A stretch of DNA of 64,000 bases, from NCBI GenBank assembly GCA_035606945.1, contig DATNDR010000011.1:1-64000 (forward strand), in the 5' to 3' direction. This stretch comes from GCA-003244245 sp035606945 (GTDB taxonomy: Bacteria; Actinomycetota; Actinomycetes; Mycobacteriales; Pseudonocardiaceae). The notes below the pieces were generated by a model, which ran no database searches, was not told the DNA's origin, and was given only the letters and a program-made list of their open reading frames with translations. A program made the position numbers and the translations under genes. This document shows, in pieces, positions 9,132 through 17,046 of the stretch. Position 1 is the first letter of the stretch. Every line of letters begins with the position of its first letter.

Positions 9132-9281
9132 TCACTCCCGACCGGAACGGGATCGGCGAACCCGCACGAAGTGCGGCCCGAGTGTCAACAATCCCAGCAT
9201 CACCATGACGGCCAGTGGAACACCCGCCATCACCAAAACAACCTCCAGCGATGTCACAGGGATCAAGCTAACGGAACACAT
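9132..9281 (-). CDS. 49-residue single-helix membrane protein, copy 2
   Basis: ATG 9281 opens a frame of 49 codons: MCSVSLIPVTSLEVV, a helix LVMAGVPLAVMVMLGLLTLG, and a basic C-terminus FVRVRRSRSGRE. GTG 9257 is an alternative start. It is a paralogue of the degraded copy at 6952. The positive tail predicts Nout-Cin. I infer a small accessory subunit, possibly of a respiratory or cell-envelope complex, without direct proof. Confidence 0.45.
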   Translation of the reverse strand: MCSVSLIPVTSLEVVLVMAGVPLAVMVMLGLLTLGPHFVRVRRSRSGRE

Positions 9282-9350
9282 CCTGCGCAACGCGACCAGC
9301 AGCGGGTAGACGCTTCACCGCAGCGCGGGATTGCCGGGACCCCGTCCTGC

Positions 9351-9680
9351 TCAGCCCACGTCGCTGTGTTGCTCGGTTCCGGGCTCGCCGTCGGCGCGGG
9401 ACCAGCGCACGTGGAGCTCGTCGCGAGCGCCGAACCGAACGAGATGGCGACCTACGATGTCCTCCAGGCGCGCCAGATCGTCAGGATTTCCCTGGATGGA
9501 CAAATGGAGTCCGTCAGACGCGCAGCCCAGCTCGGCGCGTCCGTCCGCAAACTCAATCCAGCCGCGTTGGTCGCTGTCGGACCACTCGCCACCATTACGA
9601 CGACTGAGATGCGCGACAAGCTGCTTTCCGTAGCGCGCCGGTCGATCAGTGACTACCAGAGCTTGGCTTCGACCGGTCAT
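9351..9680 (-). CDS. DUF2218 domain protein
   Basis: This 109-residue protein is typical of DUF2218: it opens with ALVVTDRPARYGKQLVAHL and closes with DIVGRHLVRFGARDELHVRW. The family is small and alpha/beta, often found next to iron or siderophore-related genes, with no established function. The start at ATG 9680 gives the usual length. It is flanked by small genes on the same strand but not closely coupled to them. Confidence 0.8.
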   Translation of the reverse strand: MTGRSQALVVTDRPARYGKQLVAHLSRRNGGEWSDSDQRGWIEFADGRAELGCASDGLHLSIQGNPDDLARLEDIVGRHLVRFGARDELHVRWSRADGEPGTEQHSDVG

Positions 9681-9849
9681 CGACCGCGCCTCCTCGTCTC
9701 GTTGTGGGCTCTACCACCTACACGCTCGTCGGTCAGTCGAGCTGCAATCCCGGGCGAGCGCGTCGAGTCGCTCTCGGAGACGCCAGCCAGGTTTCCGCCG
9801 CACCCGAATCCGTGTCGAGAGCCGGCGAACCAGCACAACGCTTTCCGTA

Positions 9850-10011
9850 CTACGTACTGAGGGAACCCTGTACCGCCAGTGCAGCAAGCACGTCGACCGC
9901 GCCCGTCAGGTACGCACGTTGGGTCTCGCTCGCCGTCACCTCACCAGCGTCGATAGCTGCGATCACGGTTCGCAGTGCCTGTGCGGTCTGAGCTATCTTG
10001 TCAAGCTCCAT
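9850..10011 (-). CDS. Small conserved-looking protein, unknown function
   Basis: The 53-residue product (MELDKIAQTAQALRTVIAAI ... ETQRAYLTGAVDVLAALA) is two amphipathic helices with a G-E-V/L-T-A-S-x-x-Q-R-A-Y-L-x-G-A pattern that I associate with short actinobacterial hypothetical proteins. GGAGG lies 12 bases before ATG 10011. An in-frame ATG at 10023 directly abuts that site and so is less likely. It may be co-transcribed with the PNPOx-like gene just upstream. Confidence 0.55.
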   Translation of the reverse strand: MELDKIAQTAQALRTVIAAIDAGEVTASETQRAYLTGAVDVLAALAVQGSLST

Positions 10012-10049
10012 AGAGACGATCATCCTCCGCCGCTGCCCGGTTGTCATGG

Positions 10050-10586
10050 TCAGCTGTGTGCGTGCAGGAGGCTGTCGCTGTCGGGTGTCATATGGAAGGT
10101 GAACATCCGATCGGCGTGGATGCGGGCGTAGACCGGGCCGGAATCGAGGAACTGTTCCCATCGTGCTCCATAGCGGGGAACGTAAACCTCGAGCAGGGTC
10201 TGTCGCAGCTGCGCTTCTGCGTCGCTATGGATGTCGATGGGCACGGCGTGACCGTGCACGGTCACCGCGAGTTCTTCCCCGGGCAGGTGAGTCGCACTGA
10301 CGTGCGGTCGCTTCCTGATGTGTCGAAAGCGCACCGAATCCGGTGACGAACCGAAGTGGAAAGCGCCGCGAAAGAAGATCCCGTCAACCGGGCCAACGAT
10401 CGGTCGGCCGTCGGCGGTGACGGTCGCCAAGGCCAGCAGGCACACCCCACGCAGACGATCGGCGACCTGGTCGGCACTCAGACGCCGCTGCGGGGTGATG
10501 ATGCTGAGGAGGTGCTGCCCAGCAGTCTCGTAGCTGCGGTCGAGGAGGTTTTGCAGCGCGGCGAGGTCAGCCGGTGTCTCGTGCAT
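10050..10586 (-). CDS. Pyridoxamine 5'-phosphate oxidase-like flavin-binding protein
   Basis: This 178-residue split-barrel protein has LALATVTADGRPIVGPVDGI and FRHIRKRPHVSATHLPGEEL, with the characteristic A-T-V-x-x-D-G-R-P strand of the PNPOx/FMN- or F420-binding superfamily. Members of this size are often F420- or heme-binding reductases or oxidases in actinobacteria; the substrate is unknown. It is divergent from the GH13 gene, with 82 bp between their starts. Confidence 0.8.
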   Translation of the reverse strand: MHETPADLAALQNLLDRSYETAGQHLLSIITPQRRLSADQVADRLRGVCLLALATVTADGRPIVGPVDGIFFRGAFHFGSSPDSVRFRHIRKRPHVSATHLPGEELAVTVHGHAVPIDIHSDAEAQLRQTLLEVYVPRYGARWEQFLDSGPVYARIHADRMFTFHMTPDSDSLLHAHS

Positions 10587-10668
10587 GTGAACAGTGAATC
10601 AGGGCCACCACACCTGCACCGCGATAGCGGAGTGGCGCCCGGCTCTGTTGTGGGGTAAAGGCTGTGGA

Positions 10669-12327
10669 GTGAGGCTGACCCGCACGTCCGACCTGTGGTG
10701 GAAGAATGCCGTCATTTACTGCCTGGACGTCGAAACCTACCAGGACTCCGACGGTGACGGCCACGGCGACTTCCGGGGGTTGATCCAGCGCATCGACCAC
10801 CTGCACCGCCTGGGCGTGACGTGTCTGTGGCTGATGCCGTACTACCCGTCCCCGGACCGCGACGACGGCTATGACATCACCGGCTTCTACGGGGTCGATC
10901 CGCGGCTGGGCAGCCACGGAGACTTTGTCGAGTTCGTCCGCACGGCGCGCGACCGCGGTATGCGGGTGATCGCCGACCTGGTCGTCAACCACACCTCCGA
11001 CCAGCATCCGTGGTTCCAGAGTGCCCGCAGCAGCCCCGACTCGCCGTATCGCGACTGGTATGTCTGGGCGGACGAGCCGCCCGCGGACGGCCCGCAGGGC
11101 ATCGTGTTCCCGGACCAGGAGACCAGTCTCTGGACCTACGACGAGGTCGCCGGGCAGTACTACCTGCACCGGTTCTATAAGTACCAGCCCGACCTCAACG
11201 TCGCGAACCCGGCGGTACGCGACGAGATCGCGCGGACGATCGGCTTCTGGCTGAAGCTGGGACTGTCGGGGTTCCGGGTGGACGCCGTCCCGTTCCTGCT
11301 GGAGACCACCGGGCAGCGCGACGCGGGACAGCTGCCGGACCCGCACGACTACCTCGCTGATCTGCGCGCGTTCCTCGGCCGGCGCAGCGGTGAGGGAGTT
11401 CTGCTGGGGGAGGTCAATTTGCCTTACCCGGAGACGATGTCCTTCTTCGGTAGCGAGCGCGATGAGCTGACGATGTGCTTCGACTTCATCGGTATGCAAC
11501 GGCTGTATCTATCCCTGGCCCGGGGCAACGCCGAGTCGCTGGCTGAGACGCTGCGCGAGCGACCGGAACCGCCCAAGGACGCGCACTGGGCGACGTTCGT
11601 GCGCAACCACGACGAGCTGACGCTGGACAAGCTCACCGACACTCAGCGCCAGGAGGTCTTCGAGGCATTCGGGCCCGATCCGAAGATGCAGCTCTACGGC
11701 CGCGGGCTGCGTAGGCGGCTGCCCACGATGCTCGGCGGCGACCGAGACCGCATCCGGATGGTTTACAGCCTGCTGTTCTCGTTGCCCGGCACGCCGGTGC
11801 TGTTCTACGGCGAGGAGATCGGTATGGGCGAAGATCTCCGCGCGGAGGGCCGGCTCGCGGTGCGCACGCCGATGCAGTGGTCCGCTGAACGCAACGGCGG
11901 GTTCTCCACCGCGGAGACATCCGAGCTGCCCGGTCCGATCCCCGCTGGCGAATACGGGCCGCAACGGGTCAACGTCACCGCGCAAGATCGCGACCCGGAG
12001 TCGCTGCTGTCCTGGATACGGTTGCTGATCGAGTCCTACCGGGCTTGCCCTGAGCTGGCCTGGGGGCGCTACGAGGTACTCGACGCCGGTGACGCCGCCG
12101 TGCTCGCGCACCGCTGTGACACCGAGGGCGGCACCGTGGTGGCAGTCCACAACTTCGGCGCGGCCCCTACCAGGGCTGAGCTGAAGCTGGCCGGGCTGGA
12201 CGCGTCATGCCTGCTGAAAGACGTGCTGATCGACGGGTCGCAACGGGTGGCCAAGGACGGTTCGGTGACCCTTGAGCTCGGGCGGTATGGCTGCCGCTGG
12301 CTGCGCGTCGAGCGCCGGCGCCGGTGA
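10669..12327 (+). CDS. GH13 alpha-amylase family enzyme, trehalose-synthase-like
   Basis: The 552-residue (beta/alpha)8 enzyme starts at GTG 10669 behind GGGGTAAAGG. GH13 motifs are complete: DGYDITGF, ADLVVNHTSDQHPWF (region I), GFRVDAVPF with nucleophile Asp near residue 205, GEVNLP with acid/base Glu near 248, and RNHDEL with the third Asp near 315. The layout is closest to TreS-type enzymes (SDQHPWF, PTMLGGDRDRIRM, SLPGTPVLFYGEEIGMG), but several TreS signatures differ, so another maltose/trehalose-linked activity is possible. It is cytoplasmic, with no signal peptide. No other trehalose or glycogen genes lie next to it; GlgX is 49 kb away. Confidence 0.8.
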   Translation: MRLTRTSDLWWKNAVIYCLDVETYQDSDGDGHGDFRGLIQRIDHLHRLGVTCLWLMPYYPSPDRDDGYDITGFYGVDPRLGSHGDFVEFVRTARDRGMRVIADLVVNHTSDQHPWFQSARSSPDSPYRDWYVWADEPPADGPQGIVFPDQETSLWTYDEVAGQYYLHRFYKYQPDLNVANPAVRDEIARTIGFWLKLGLSGFRVDAVPFLLETTGQRDAGQLPDPHDYLADLRAFLGRRSGEGVLLGEVNLPYPETMSFFGSERDELTMCFDFIGMQRLYLSLARGNAESLAETLRERPEPPKDAHWATFVRNHDELTLDKLTDTQRQEVFEAFGPDPKMQLYGRGLRRRLPTMLGGDRDRIRMVYSLLFSLPGTPVLFYGEEIGMGEDLRAEGRLAVRTPMQWSAERNGGFSTAETSELPGPIPAGEYGPQRVNVTAQDRDPESLLSWIRLLIESYRACPELAWGRYEVLDAGDAAVLAHRCDTEGGTVVAVHNFGAAPTRAELKLAGLDASCLLKDVLIDGSQRVAKDGSVTLELGRYGCRWLRVERRRR

Positions 12328-12367
12328 ACGTCGGTCGTCGCGCAGTGGTTCTCGTAAGATCTTCGGT

Positions 12368-12688
12368 ATGTCCTCTGAGCCTGTCATCGTTGTCTCGACC
12401 ACGGACAACGAGGAAGCCGCCAGAGCTCTCGCCGCTGGAGTGATCGACGCCAAGCTGGGAGCCTGCGCCCAGGTCGTCGGGCCGATCACGAGCGTGTACC
12501 GCTGGGAGGGCAAGGTCCAGACCGAGCAGGAATGGCGGGTGGAGATCAAGACGGCTGCTGATCGTGTCCCAGCGCTGACCGCGCACATCAAGGCCAACCA
12601 CAGCTATGACGTGCCCGAGGTCATCGCCACCCCCATTACCGGCGGCAGCCCCGAATACCTGTCCTGGCTACTGGACCAAACCCGCTAA
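12368..12688 (+). CDS. cutA: Divalent-cation tolerance protein CutA
   Basis: This 106-residue trimeric ferredoxin-fold protein begins MSSEPVIVVSTTDNEEAARA. CutA hallmarks are AKLGACAQVVGPITSVYRWE, EWRVEIKTA and HSYDVPEVIATPI. Known family members bind divalent metals; the precise role is unclear. The start at ATG 12368 gives full family length, with upstream in-frame codons rejected as unlike CutA. A long hairpin made of two palindromic repeat elements follows its stop after 22 bp. Confidence 0.88.
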   Translation: MSSEPVIVVSTTDNEEAARALAAGVIDAKLGACAQVVGPITSVYRWEGKVQTEQEWRVEIKTAADRVPALTAHIKANHSYDVPEVIATPITGGSPEYLSWLLDQTR

Positions 12689-12710
12689 CTCGCCACCCCC
12701 AAGCGCCCCT

Positions 12711-12779
12711 TTACCCCGACATGGAGACATATCGGGGTAAATAGCCCCCCGCTGGGCCCGATATGTCTCCATGTCGGGG
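12711..12779. repeat. Palindromic element, facing pair (locus A)
   Basis: Two copies of the CCCGAYAT...ATRTCGGG element face each other: 12714-12737, and in reverse 12757-12779. The first is flanked by TTA/TAA, so its own arms extend to TTACCCCGA/TCGGGGTAA. Together the copies form a 23-bp perfect stem (12714-12736 with 12757-12779) with a 20-base loop. It lies between cutA and ftsH. It has no T-run, so it is not a textbook terminator, but it could end cutA transcription or stabilise its 3' end. Confidence 0.85.
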
Positions 12780-12823
12780 TGGGCGAAGGTTCAAGCGTGG
12801 TGCCGGTGGGGAAGACGGTGGGT

Positions 12824-14938
12824 ATGGCTGACCCGGCCCCGTCGAGCACCGACCGTCCGGCCCGGCTGCCGGACTCCGTCCGGTCGCGGCCGCGTTCGGA
12901 GCCGCCGGAAACGCCGCCGTGGCGGGTGGAAGGCCTGCCGGAGCAGACGAGCGGGCCATCGCCGCCACGCCGGCCGAACTGGTCTCGGTTCTGGTGGGTA
13001 CTGCTCGCATTGTTCGCGATCAACTGGATCGTGTCGGCGATGTTGCTCGGCCCGGCACCGCGCCCGGCGGTGTCCTACACATTTTTCGTGCAGCAGGTGG
13101 ACGCCGGCAATGTCAAGGAGATCACCTCGACGGCGGACCGGATCGAGGGTGTCTTCAAGCGGGAGATGCCCTACCCGCCTGGCGCCCAAGACGCCAAGCA
13201 GGTCGATCGGTTCAGCACCCAGCGCCCGTCGTTCGCTGATGATGCGCTGTTCCAGAAGCTGCAGTCGCACGGCGTAGTGGTCAACGCCAATCCGCCCGAC
13301 AAGGGGCCGCCCGTGTGGGAGCAGGTGCTGCTGGGATTCGGCCCGACGCTGTTGTTCATCGGTCTGATGGTGTGGTTCTTCCGGCGCAGCGCCGCGGCCG
13401 GGGGGCTGGGTGGTATCGGCGGTATCGGCCGCTCTCGGGCGAAGCTCTACCAGCCCGAAGGGGGTCCGCGCACCACATTCGACGATGTCGCAGGCATCGA
13501 CGAGGTCGAAAATGAGGTCATGGAGATCGTCGATTTTCTCCGCGATCCCGGCCGCTACCGCCGCCTCGGTGCGCAGATCCCCCGCGGTGTGTTGCTGTCC
13601 GGGCCGCCGGGAACCGGCAAAACGCTGCTCGCCCGCGCAGTGGCCGGCGAAGCGAACGTGCCGTTTTTCTCGATGTCTGCATCGGAGTTCATCGAGATGA
13701 TCGTCGGCGTGGGCGCGAGCCGGGTGCGTGACCTGTTCGAGCAGGCGAAAAAGGTTGCGCCGGCGATCATCTTCATCGACGAGCTCGACTCCATCGGACG
13801 GACCCGCGGGGGAGCGCAGTCGATCGGGGGCCACGACGAGCGCGAGCAGACCCTCAACCAGATCCTCACCGAGATGGACGGGTTCACCGGCAACGAGGGA
13901 GTCGTCGTGCTCGCCGCCACCAACCGGCCGGAGGTCCTCGATGCGGCGCTGCTGCGCCCTGGCCGGTTCGACCGGCGGGTGACGATCAGTCCACCGGATC
14001 TCACCGGGCGCCGGCAGATTCTCCAGGTCCACGTCCGCGGCGTGCCGCTGGACCCGGGGGTGGACCTCGACGACGTAGCGGCGTCGACGCCGGGGATGGT
14101 CGGCGCGGATCTGAAGAACCTGGTCAACGAGGCAGCGCTGCTCGCCGCCCGGCGCAATCAGGACCGGGTCACCGCGGCCGATTTCAGCGAGGCCCTCGAA
14201 AAGATCGTGCTGGGCACGGTGCGCGGCATCATGCTGTCGCCGGAGGAGAAGGAACGCACCGCGTTCCACGAGTCGGGGCATGCGCTGCTCGGCATGCTGA
14301 CACCGGGTGCAGACCCGGTCCGCAAGGTCTCGATCATCCCGCGCGGGCAGGCTCTCGGGGTGACGTTCCAGAGCCCGCAGACCGACCGGTACGGGTACTC
14401 GGTGAAGTACCTGCGCGGCAGGATCGTCGGCGCCCTCGGCGGTCGAGCGGCCGAGGAGATCGTCTACGGTGACATGACGACGGGCGCGGAGAACGACCTG
14501 GAGCAGGTCACCCGCATCGCTCGCCAGATGGTCGGTCGGTGGGGAATGTCCCCCGCGATCGGTCCGGTGTCCGTGCTGCCGCCTGCGGGACAGGAAACGC
14601 CGTTCGGCCAGGACGGTGTCGCTCCGGCGACCAGACAGCTGGTCGACGAGGAGGTCCGGCGAATCGTCGACGACTGCTACGCCCGGGCCGTCAGCACGTT
14701 GCGCGGGCACCGCGACCAGCTCGACCGGCTGGCGCACACCCTGTTGCAGCGGGAAACCCTCGACGAGGACCAGGCGTACGAGGCCGCCGGGATCCGCCGG
14801 GAAACCGCTCCAGCCGCAGTCGCCCGCGGCGAGACCCCTGATGCTGAGCCCGCCCCGGGTCTCCCCGTGCCCGCTCCCCGACAGGGCGCCATCACTCCCC
14901 GACATGGAGACATATCGGGCTCAGCAGCAGTCTCCTGA
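12824..14938 (+). CDS. ftsH: ATP-dependent zinc metalloprotease FtsH
   Basis: This membrane-anchored AAA+ protease degrades misfolded and regulatory proteins. A Pro-rich N-terminus of about 55 residues precedes helix 1 (WVLLALFAINWIVSAMLL), a periplasmic FtsH-ext domain, and helix 2 (LLFIGLMVWFF). The AAA domain has GPPGTGKT (about residue 260), IIFIDELDSIG and the SRH ATNRPEVLDAALLRPGRFDR. The protease domain has HESGH (about 480). Start ATG 12824 is chosen; the frame is open 45 bases further. Odd point: the C-terminal residues RHGDISG and beyond are encoded by a palindromic repeat element, and the stop lies inside its hairpin. Confidence 0.93.
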   Translation: MADPAPSSTDRPARLPDSVRSRPRSEPPETPPWRVEGLPEQTSGPSPPRRPNWSRFWWVLLALFAINWIVSAMLLGPAPRPAVSYTFFVQQVDAGNVKEITSTADRIEGVFKREMPYPPGAQDAKQVDRFSTQRPSFADDALFQKLQSHGVVVNANPPDKGPPVWEQVLLGFGPTLLFIGLMVWFFRRSAAAGGLGGIGGIGRSRAKLYQPEGGPRTTFDDVAGIDEVENEVMEIVDFLRDPGRYRRLGAQIPRGVLLSGPPGTGKTLLARAVAGEANVPFFSMSASEFIEMIVGVGASRVRDLFEQAKKVAPAIIFIDELDSIGRTRGGAQSIGGHDEREQTLNQILTEMDGFTGNEGVVVLAATNRPEVLDAALLRPGRFDRRVTISPPDLTGRRQILQVHVRGVPLDPGVDLDDVAASTPGMVGADLKNLVNEAALLAARRNQDRVTAADFSEALEKIVLGTVRGIMLSPEEKERTAFHESGHALLGMLTPGADPVRKVSIIPRGQALGVTFQSPQTDRYGYSVKYLRGRIVGALGGRAAEEIVYGDMTTGAENDLEQVTRIARQMVGRWGMSPAIGPVSVLPPAGQETPFGQDGVAPATRQLVDEEVRRIVDDCYARAVSTLRGHRDQLDRLAHTLLQRETLDEDQAYEAAGIRRETAPAAVARGETPDAEPAPGLPVPAPRQGAITPRHGDISGSAAVS

Positions 14939-14962
14939 GCCCGATATGTCTCCATGTCGGGC
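14897..14962. repeat. Palindromic element, facing pair (locus B) overlapping the ftsH stop
   Basis: Copies at 14897-14919 and, reversed, 14940-14961 are joined by extra complementary bases (CTCAG/CTGAG). This makes a 27-bp perfect stem (14898-14924 with 14935-14961) and a 10-base loop. The ftsH stop TGA (14936-14938) lies at the start of the 3' arm. It probably acts as a strong RNA hairpin at the end of ftsH. Confidence 0.88.
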
Positions 14963-15050
14963 CGGGAACGGCTCGGGTCGCTGCGGGCAGTGCTGGGGTC
15001 GTAGGCTGTGCGGTGCCCGTCCCGCGTGACTTGGGTCTGCGACTGGAGGC

Positions 15051-15524
15051 GTGACGTTGAGCGATACCCCGGTTTCCGGCTCCGGTCCGCCGCGGGAGCC
15101 TGGCCTTTCATACCGTGGATGTACTACCGAGCCGACCGCCGACGAGCTGCTGAGCATCGACTCGTACCGGTGCGGAGACGCCGTCGTGGTCGTGCTGGCG
15201 GGTGAGATCGACATGCTCACGGCCGAACGGGTGCAGGAGACTCTGATCGCGCAGCTGAGCCCGCGCCCCGAGGTGATGGTGATCGACCTGGAGGGAGTGT
15301 GCTTTCTGGGCTCGATGGGCTTGACTGCGCTGGCGCTGACCGAGCGAGCGGCTCGCGAGCAGGGCGTTGAGCTGCGGGTGGTGGCTACCAGCCGGGCGAC
15401 GCTACGCCCGCTGGAGATCACCGGCATGGCCGTTGAACTGATCGTTTACGCCAGCCGCGAGCAAGCATTGGCCGGCAGCCGTGGTAGTGGCCCGGATACG
15501 GTTCCGGCGCCACGCACGTCGTAG
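15051..15524 (+). CDS. STAS-domain anti-anti-sigma factor
   Basis: The 157-residue protein has a disordered N-terminus of about 35 residues and a STAS domain: AVVVVLAGEIDMLTAERVQE, then MVIDLEGVCFLGSMGLTALA. The Ser of FLGSMG sits at the usual phosphorylation position of SpoIIAA/RsbV-type antagonists, so it likely binds and is phosphorylated by an anti-sigma kinase. GTG 15051 and TTG 15057 are both plausible starts behind GGAGG; spacing favours TTG. It is followed after two bases by the kinase-like gene at 15527, a classic partner-switch pair. Confidence 0.85.
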   Translation: MTLSDTPVSGSGPPREPGLSYRGCTTEPTADELLSIDSYRCGDAVVVVLAGEIDMLTAERVQETLIAQLSPRPEVMVIDLEGVCFLGSMGLTALALTERAAREQGVELRVVATSRATLRPLEITGMAVELIVYASREQALAGSRGSGPDTVPAPRTS

Positions 15525-15526
15525 CC

Positions 15527-16024
15527 GTGCACGGCAGCGGATCGAGCGAGCTTTTCGCGCAGCTCGTGGAGAGCTTGAACCCAGGAGTACAGGTCGATCA
15601 GACCCTCGCACCACTGATCTGTACCGGAATTCTGGGTGAGCCCGCGCACCTGGTCGAGGTGCGTCACCAGCTGGAGCGCTGGGCTGCCCGGACCGGCCTG
15701 CCCGCGCCCTCCGTCGCCGATCTCGTGCTGTCCACCTACGAGGCGCTGGCCAACGCTGCTGAGCACGCCTACCTCTCCGATCCCGGCCCTGTCGATCTGG
15801 TGGCGGCGCGGACCACCGATGGTCGAGTGCTGGTCACTGTCAGCGACCGCGGCCGCTGGCGCCCGCCGCCGGCCGATCCGGGATTCCGCGGCCGCGGTCT
15901 GTTGATGATCAAAGCGTTGGCTCACCGGGCGGACGTACAGCAGGGTCCGCACGGAACGACGGTGCATATGGAGTGGGCGCGGCCGGTGACCGGACCAGGT
16001 TCAGGGACGGCGCAACACGAGTAG
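15527..16024 (+). CDS. RsbW-like anti-sigma regulatory ATPase
   Basis: This 165-residue GHKL ATP-binding protein has the N-box in STYEALANAAEHAY, the G1 box VSDRGRW, and the G2 region GFRGRGLLMIKALAHR. The family phosphorylates STAS partners and holds sigma factors; the STAS gene directly upstream is its probable substrate. No sigma factor gene is seen nearby. The 3' end overlaps the converging minus-strand gene by 24 bp. Confidence 0.83.
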   Translation: MHGSGSSELFAQLVESLNPGVQVDQTLAPLICTGILGEPAHLVEVRHQLERWAARTGLPAPSVADLVLSTYEALANAAEHAYLSDPGPVDLVAARTTDGRVLVTVSDRGRWRPPPADPGFRGRGLLMIKALAHRADVQQGPHGTTVHMEWARPVTGPGSGTAQHE

Positions 16025-17046
16025 GGCGACGTCGTCGGGCTTGTCCTGACCGAACCGCTCGATCAGCGCGTCGCACAGCTGCTCGGGTGCCACCTGGAAA
16101 GACACCGCCGTGCGCGAGCAGTACAGCACAGCTTGCTGCGGGCCGTCAGCGGCCTGCGGTGCGAGCAACCGCCACTGGCCGCCGCTGACGCTGGTGGACT
16201 GCACCAGGGCCACGTCACGGTGGCCAGCAGTTCATCGGGTTCGACCGGCTCGGTGAGATACGCGTCGGCTCCGCGGGTCAGGCCCTGTGCCCGGTCGGCG
16301 CCGCGAATGGCGGTGGCCGACAGGTGAATCACGGGGCGGGCCAGCGCAGGATCGCTCTTGATCCGCTCGCAGACGTCGAATCCGCTCATGTCGGGTAACC
16401 CGACGTCGAGCAGCACGAGGTCGACCTCGGTCGCTGCCAGCGCGGCGAGCGCCTCGGTGCCGGTGGCGGCCTCGATCACCCGGTGGCCGGACCGGCGCAA
16501 CCAGCTGCCCGAGATGTAGCGGCTGGCTGCCGTGTCATCGACGACCAGGATGGTGGCGCGGAGTTCCTCGGGGATGTGCTGGACGCTGGTGGGCCGGGCA
16601 TTGCGGCAGGCCTCGCGCAACTCGGCGATCCGGGTGGCGGTCGGGGACGGCGCGCTTATCGGCAGCCGCTTGGTCAACGACACCGAGCCGCCGTCGAGGT
16701 CGTAGCAGACCTCGCAGGTGTCGGTCAGCCGGGCTGCGGCGGCTATCCCTTCCACCGCGGCCAGCTTGGCGGCGGATGCCACGCCCGGCACCATGCCCAC
16801 CCACGTCGCGGTCACCAGCAGCACCGGTGGGGCGTCACCGGCAAGCGACAGCGTGACCGTCGCCGGACTGTCCAGCACGATCAGCTCACGGGCCAGCTCG
16901 CTGAGCGCGGTGGCCACCCGCACCTGATCCTGGTTTTCCAACCCGACCAGGGCAGCCACCTCACGCCCACGCTGGCGGACCAGGTACACGTCCTGCTCGA
17001 CGACCAGCTCCAGTCGCAGCAGCTCGCCCGGGCAGGTGCTCGTCAC
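16001..17046 (-). pseudogene. ATPase-receiver-phosphatase hybrid with a frameshift
   Basis: The N-terminus (about 1-140) is a degenerate anti-sigma ATPase-like domain (VATALSELARELIVLD). Residues 165-280 are a good receiver domain: ILVVDDTAASRY, VDLVLLDVGLPDMSG with phospho-Asp, and HLSATA. At about 16205 the frame turns into Cys/Ser/Arg-rich nonsense, ending at 16063. The other frame, starting there, reads VALVQSTSVSGGQWRLL and ends LIERFGQDKPDDVALLVLRR, the C-terminal signature of SpoIIE/PP2C phosphatases. One indel plus loss of most of the phosphatase domain explains this; a sequencing error is the alternative for the indel. The start overlaps the upstream stop (GTGA). Confidence 0.6.

Noticed and set aside
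12791..14905. 704-codon minus-strand frame opposite ftsH
   Set aside because: Antisense shadow of a fully conserved FtsH; composition is Arg/His/Asp-rich with no domain.
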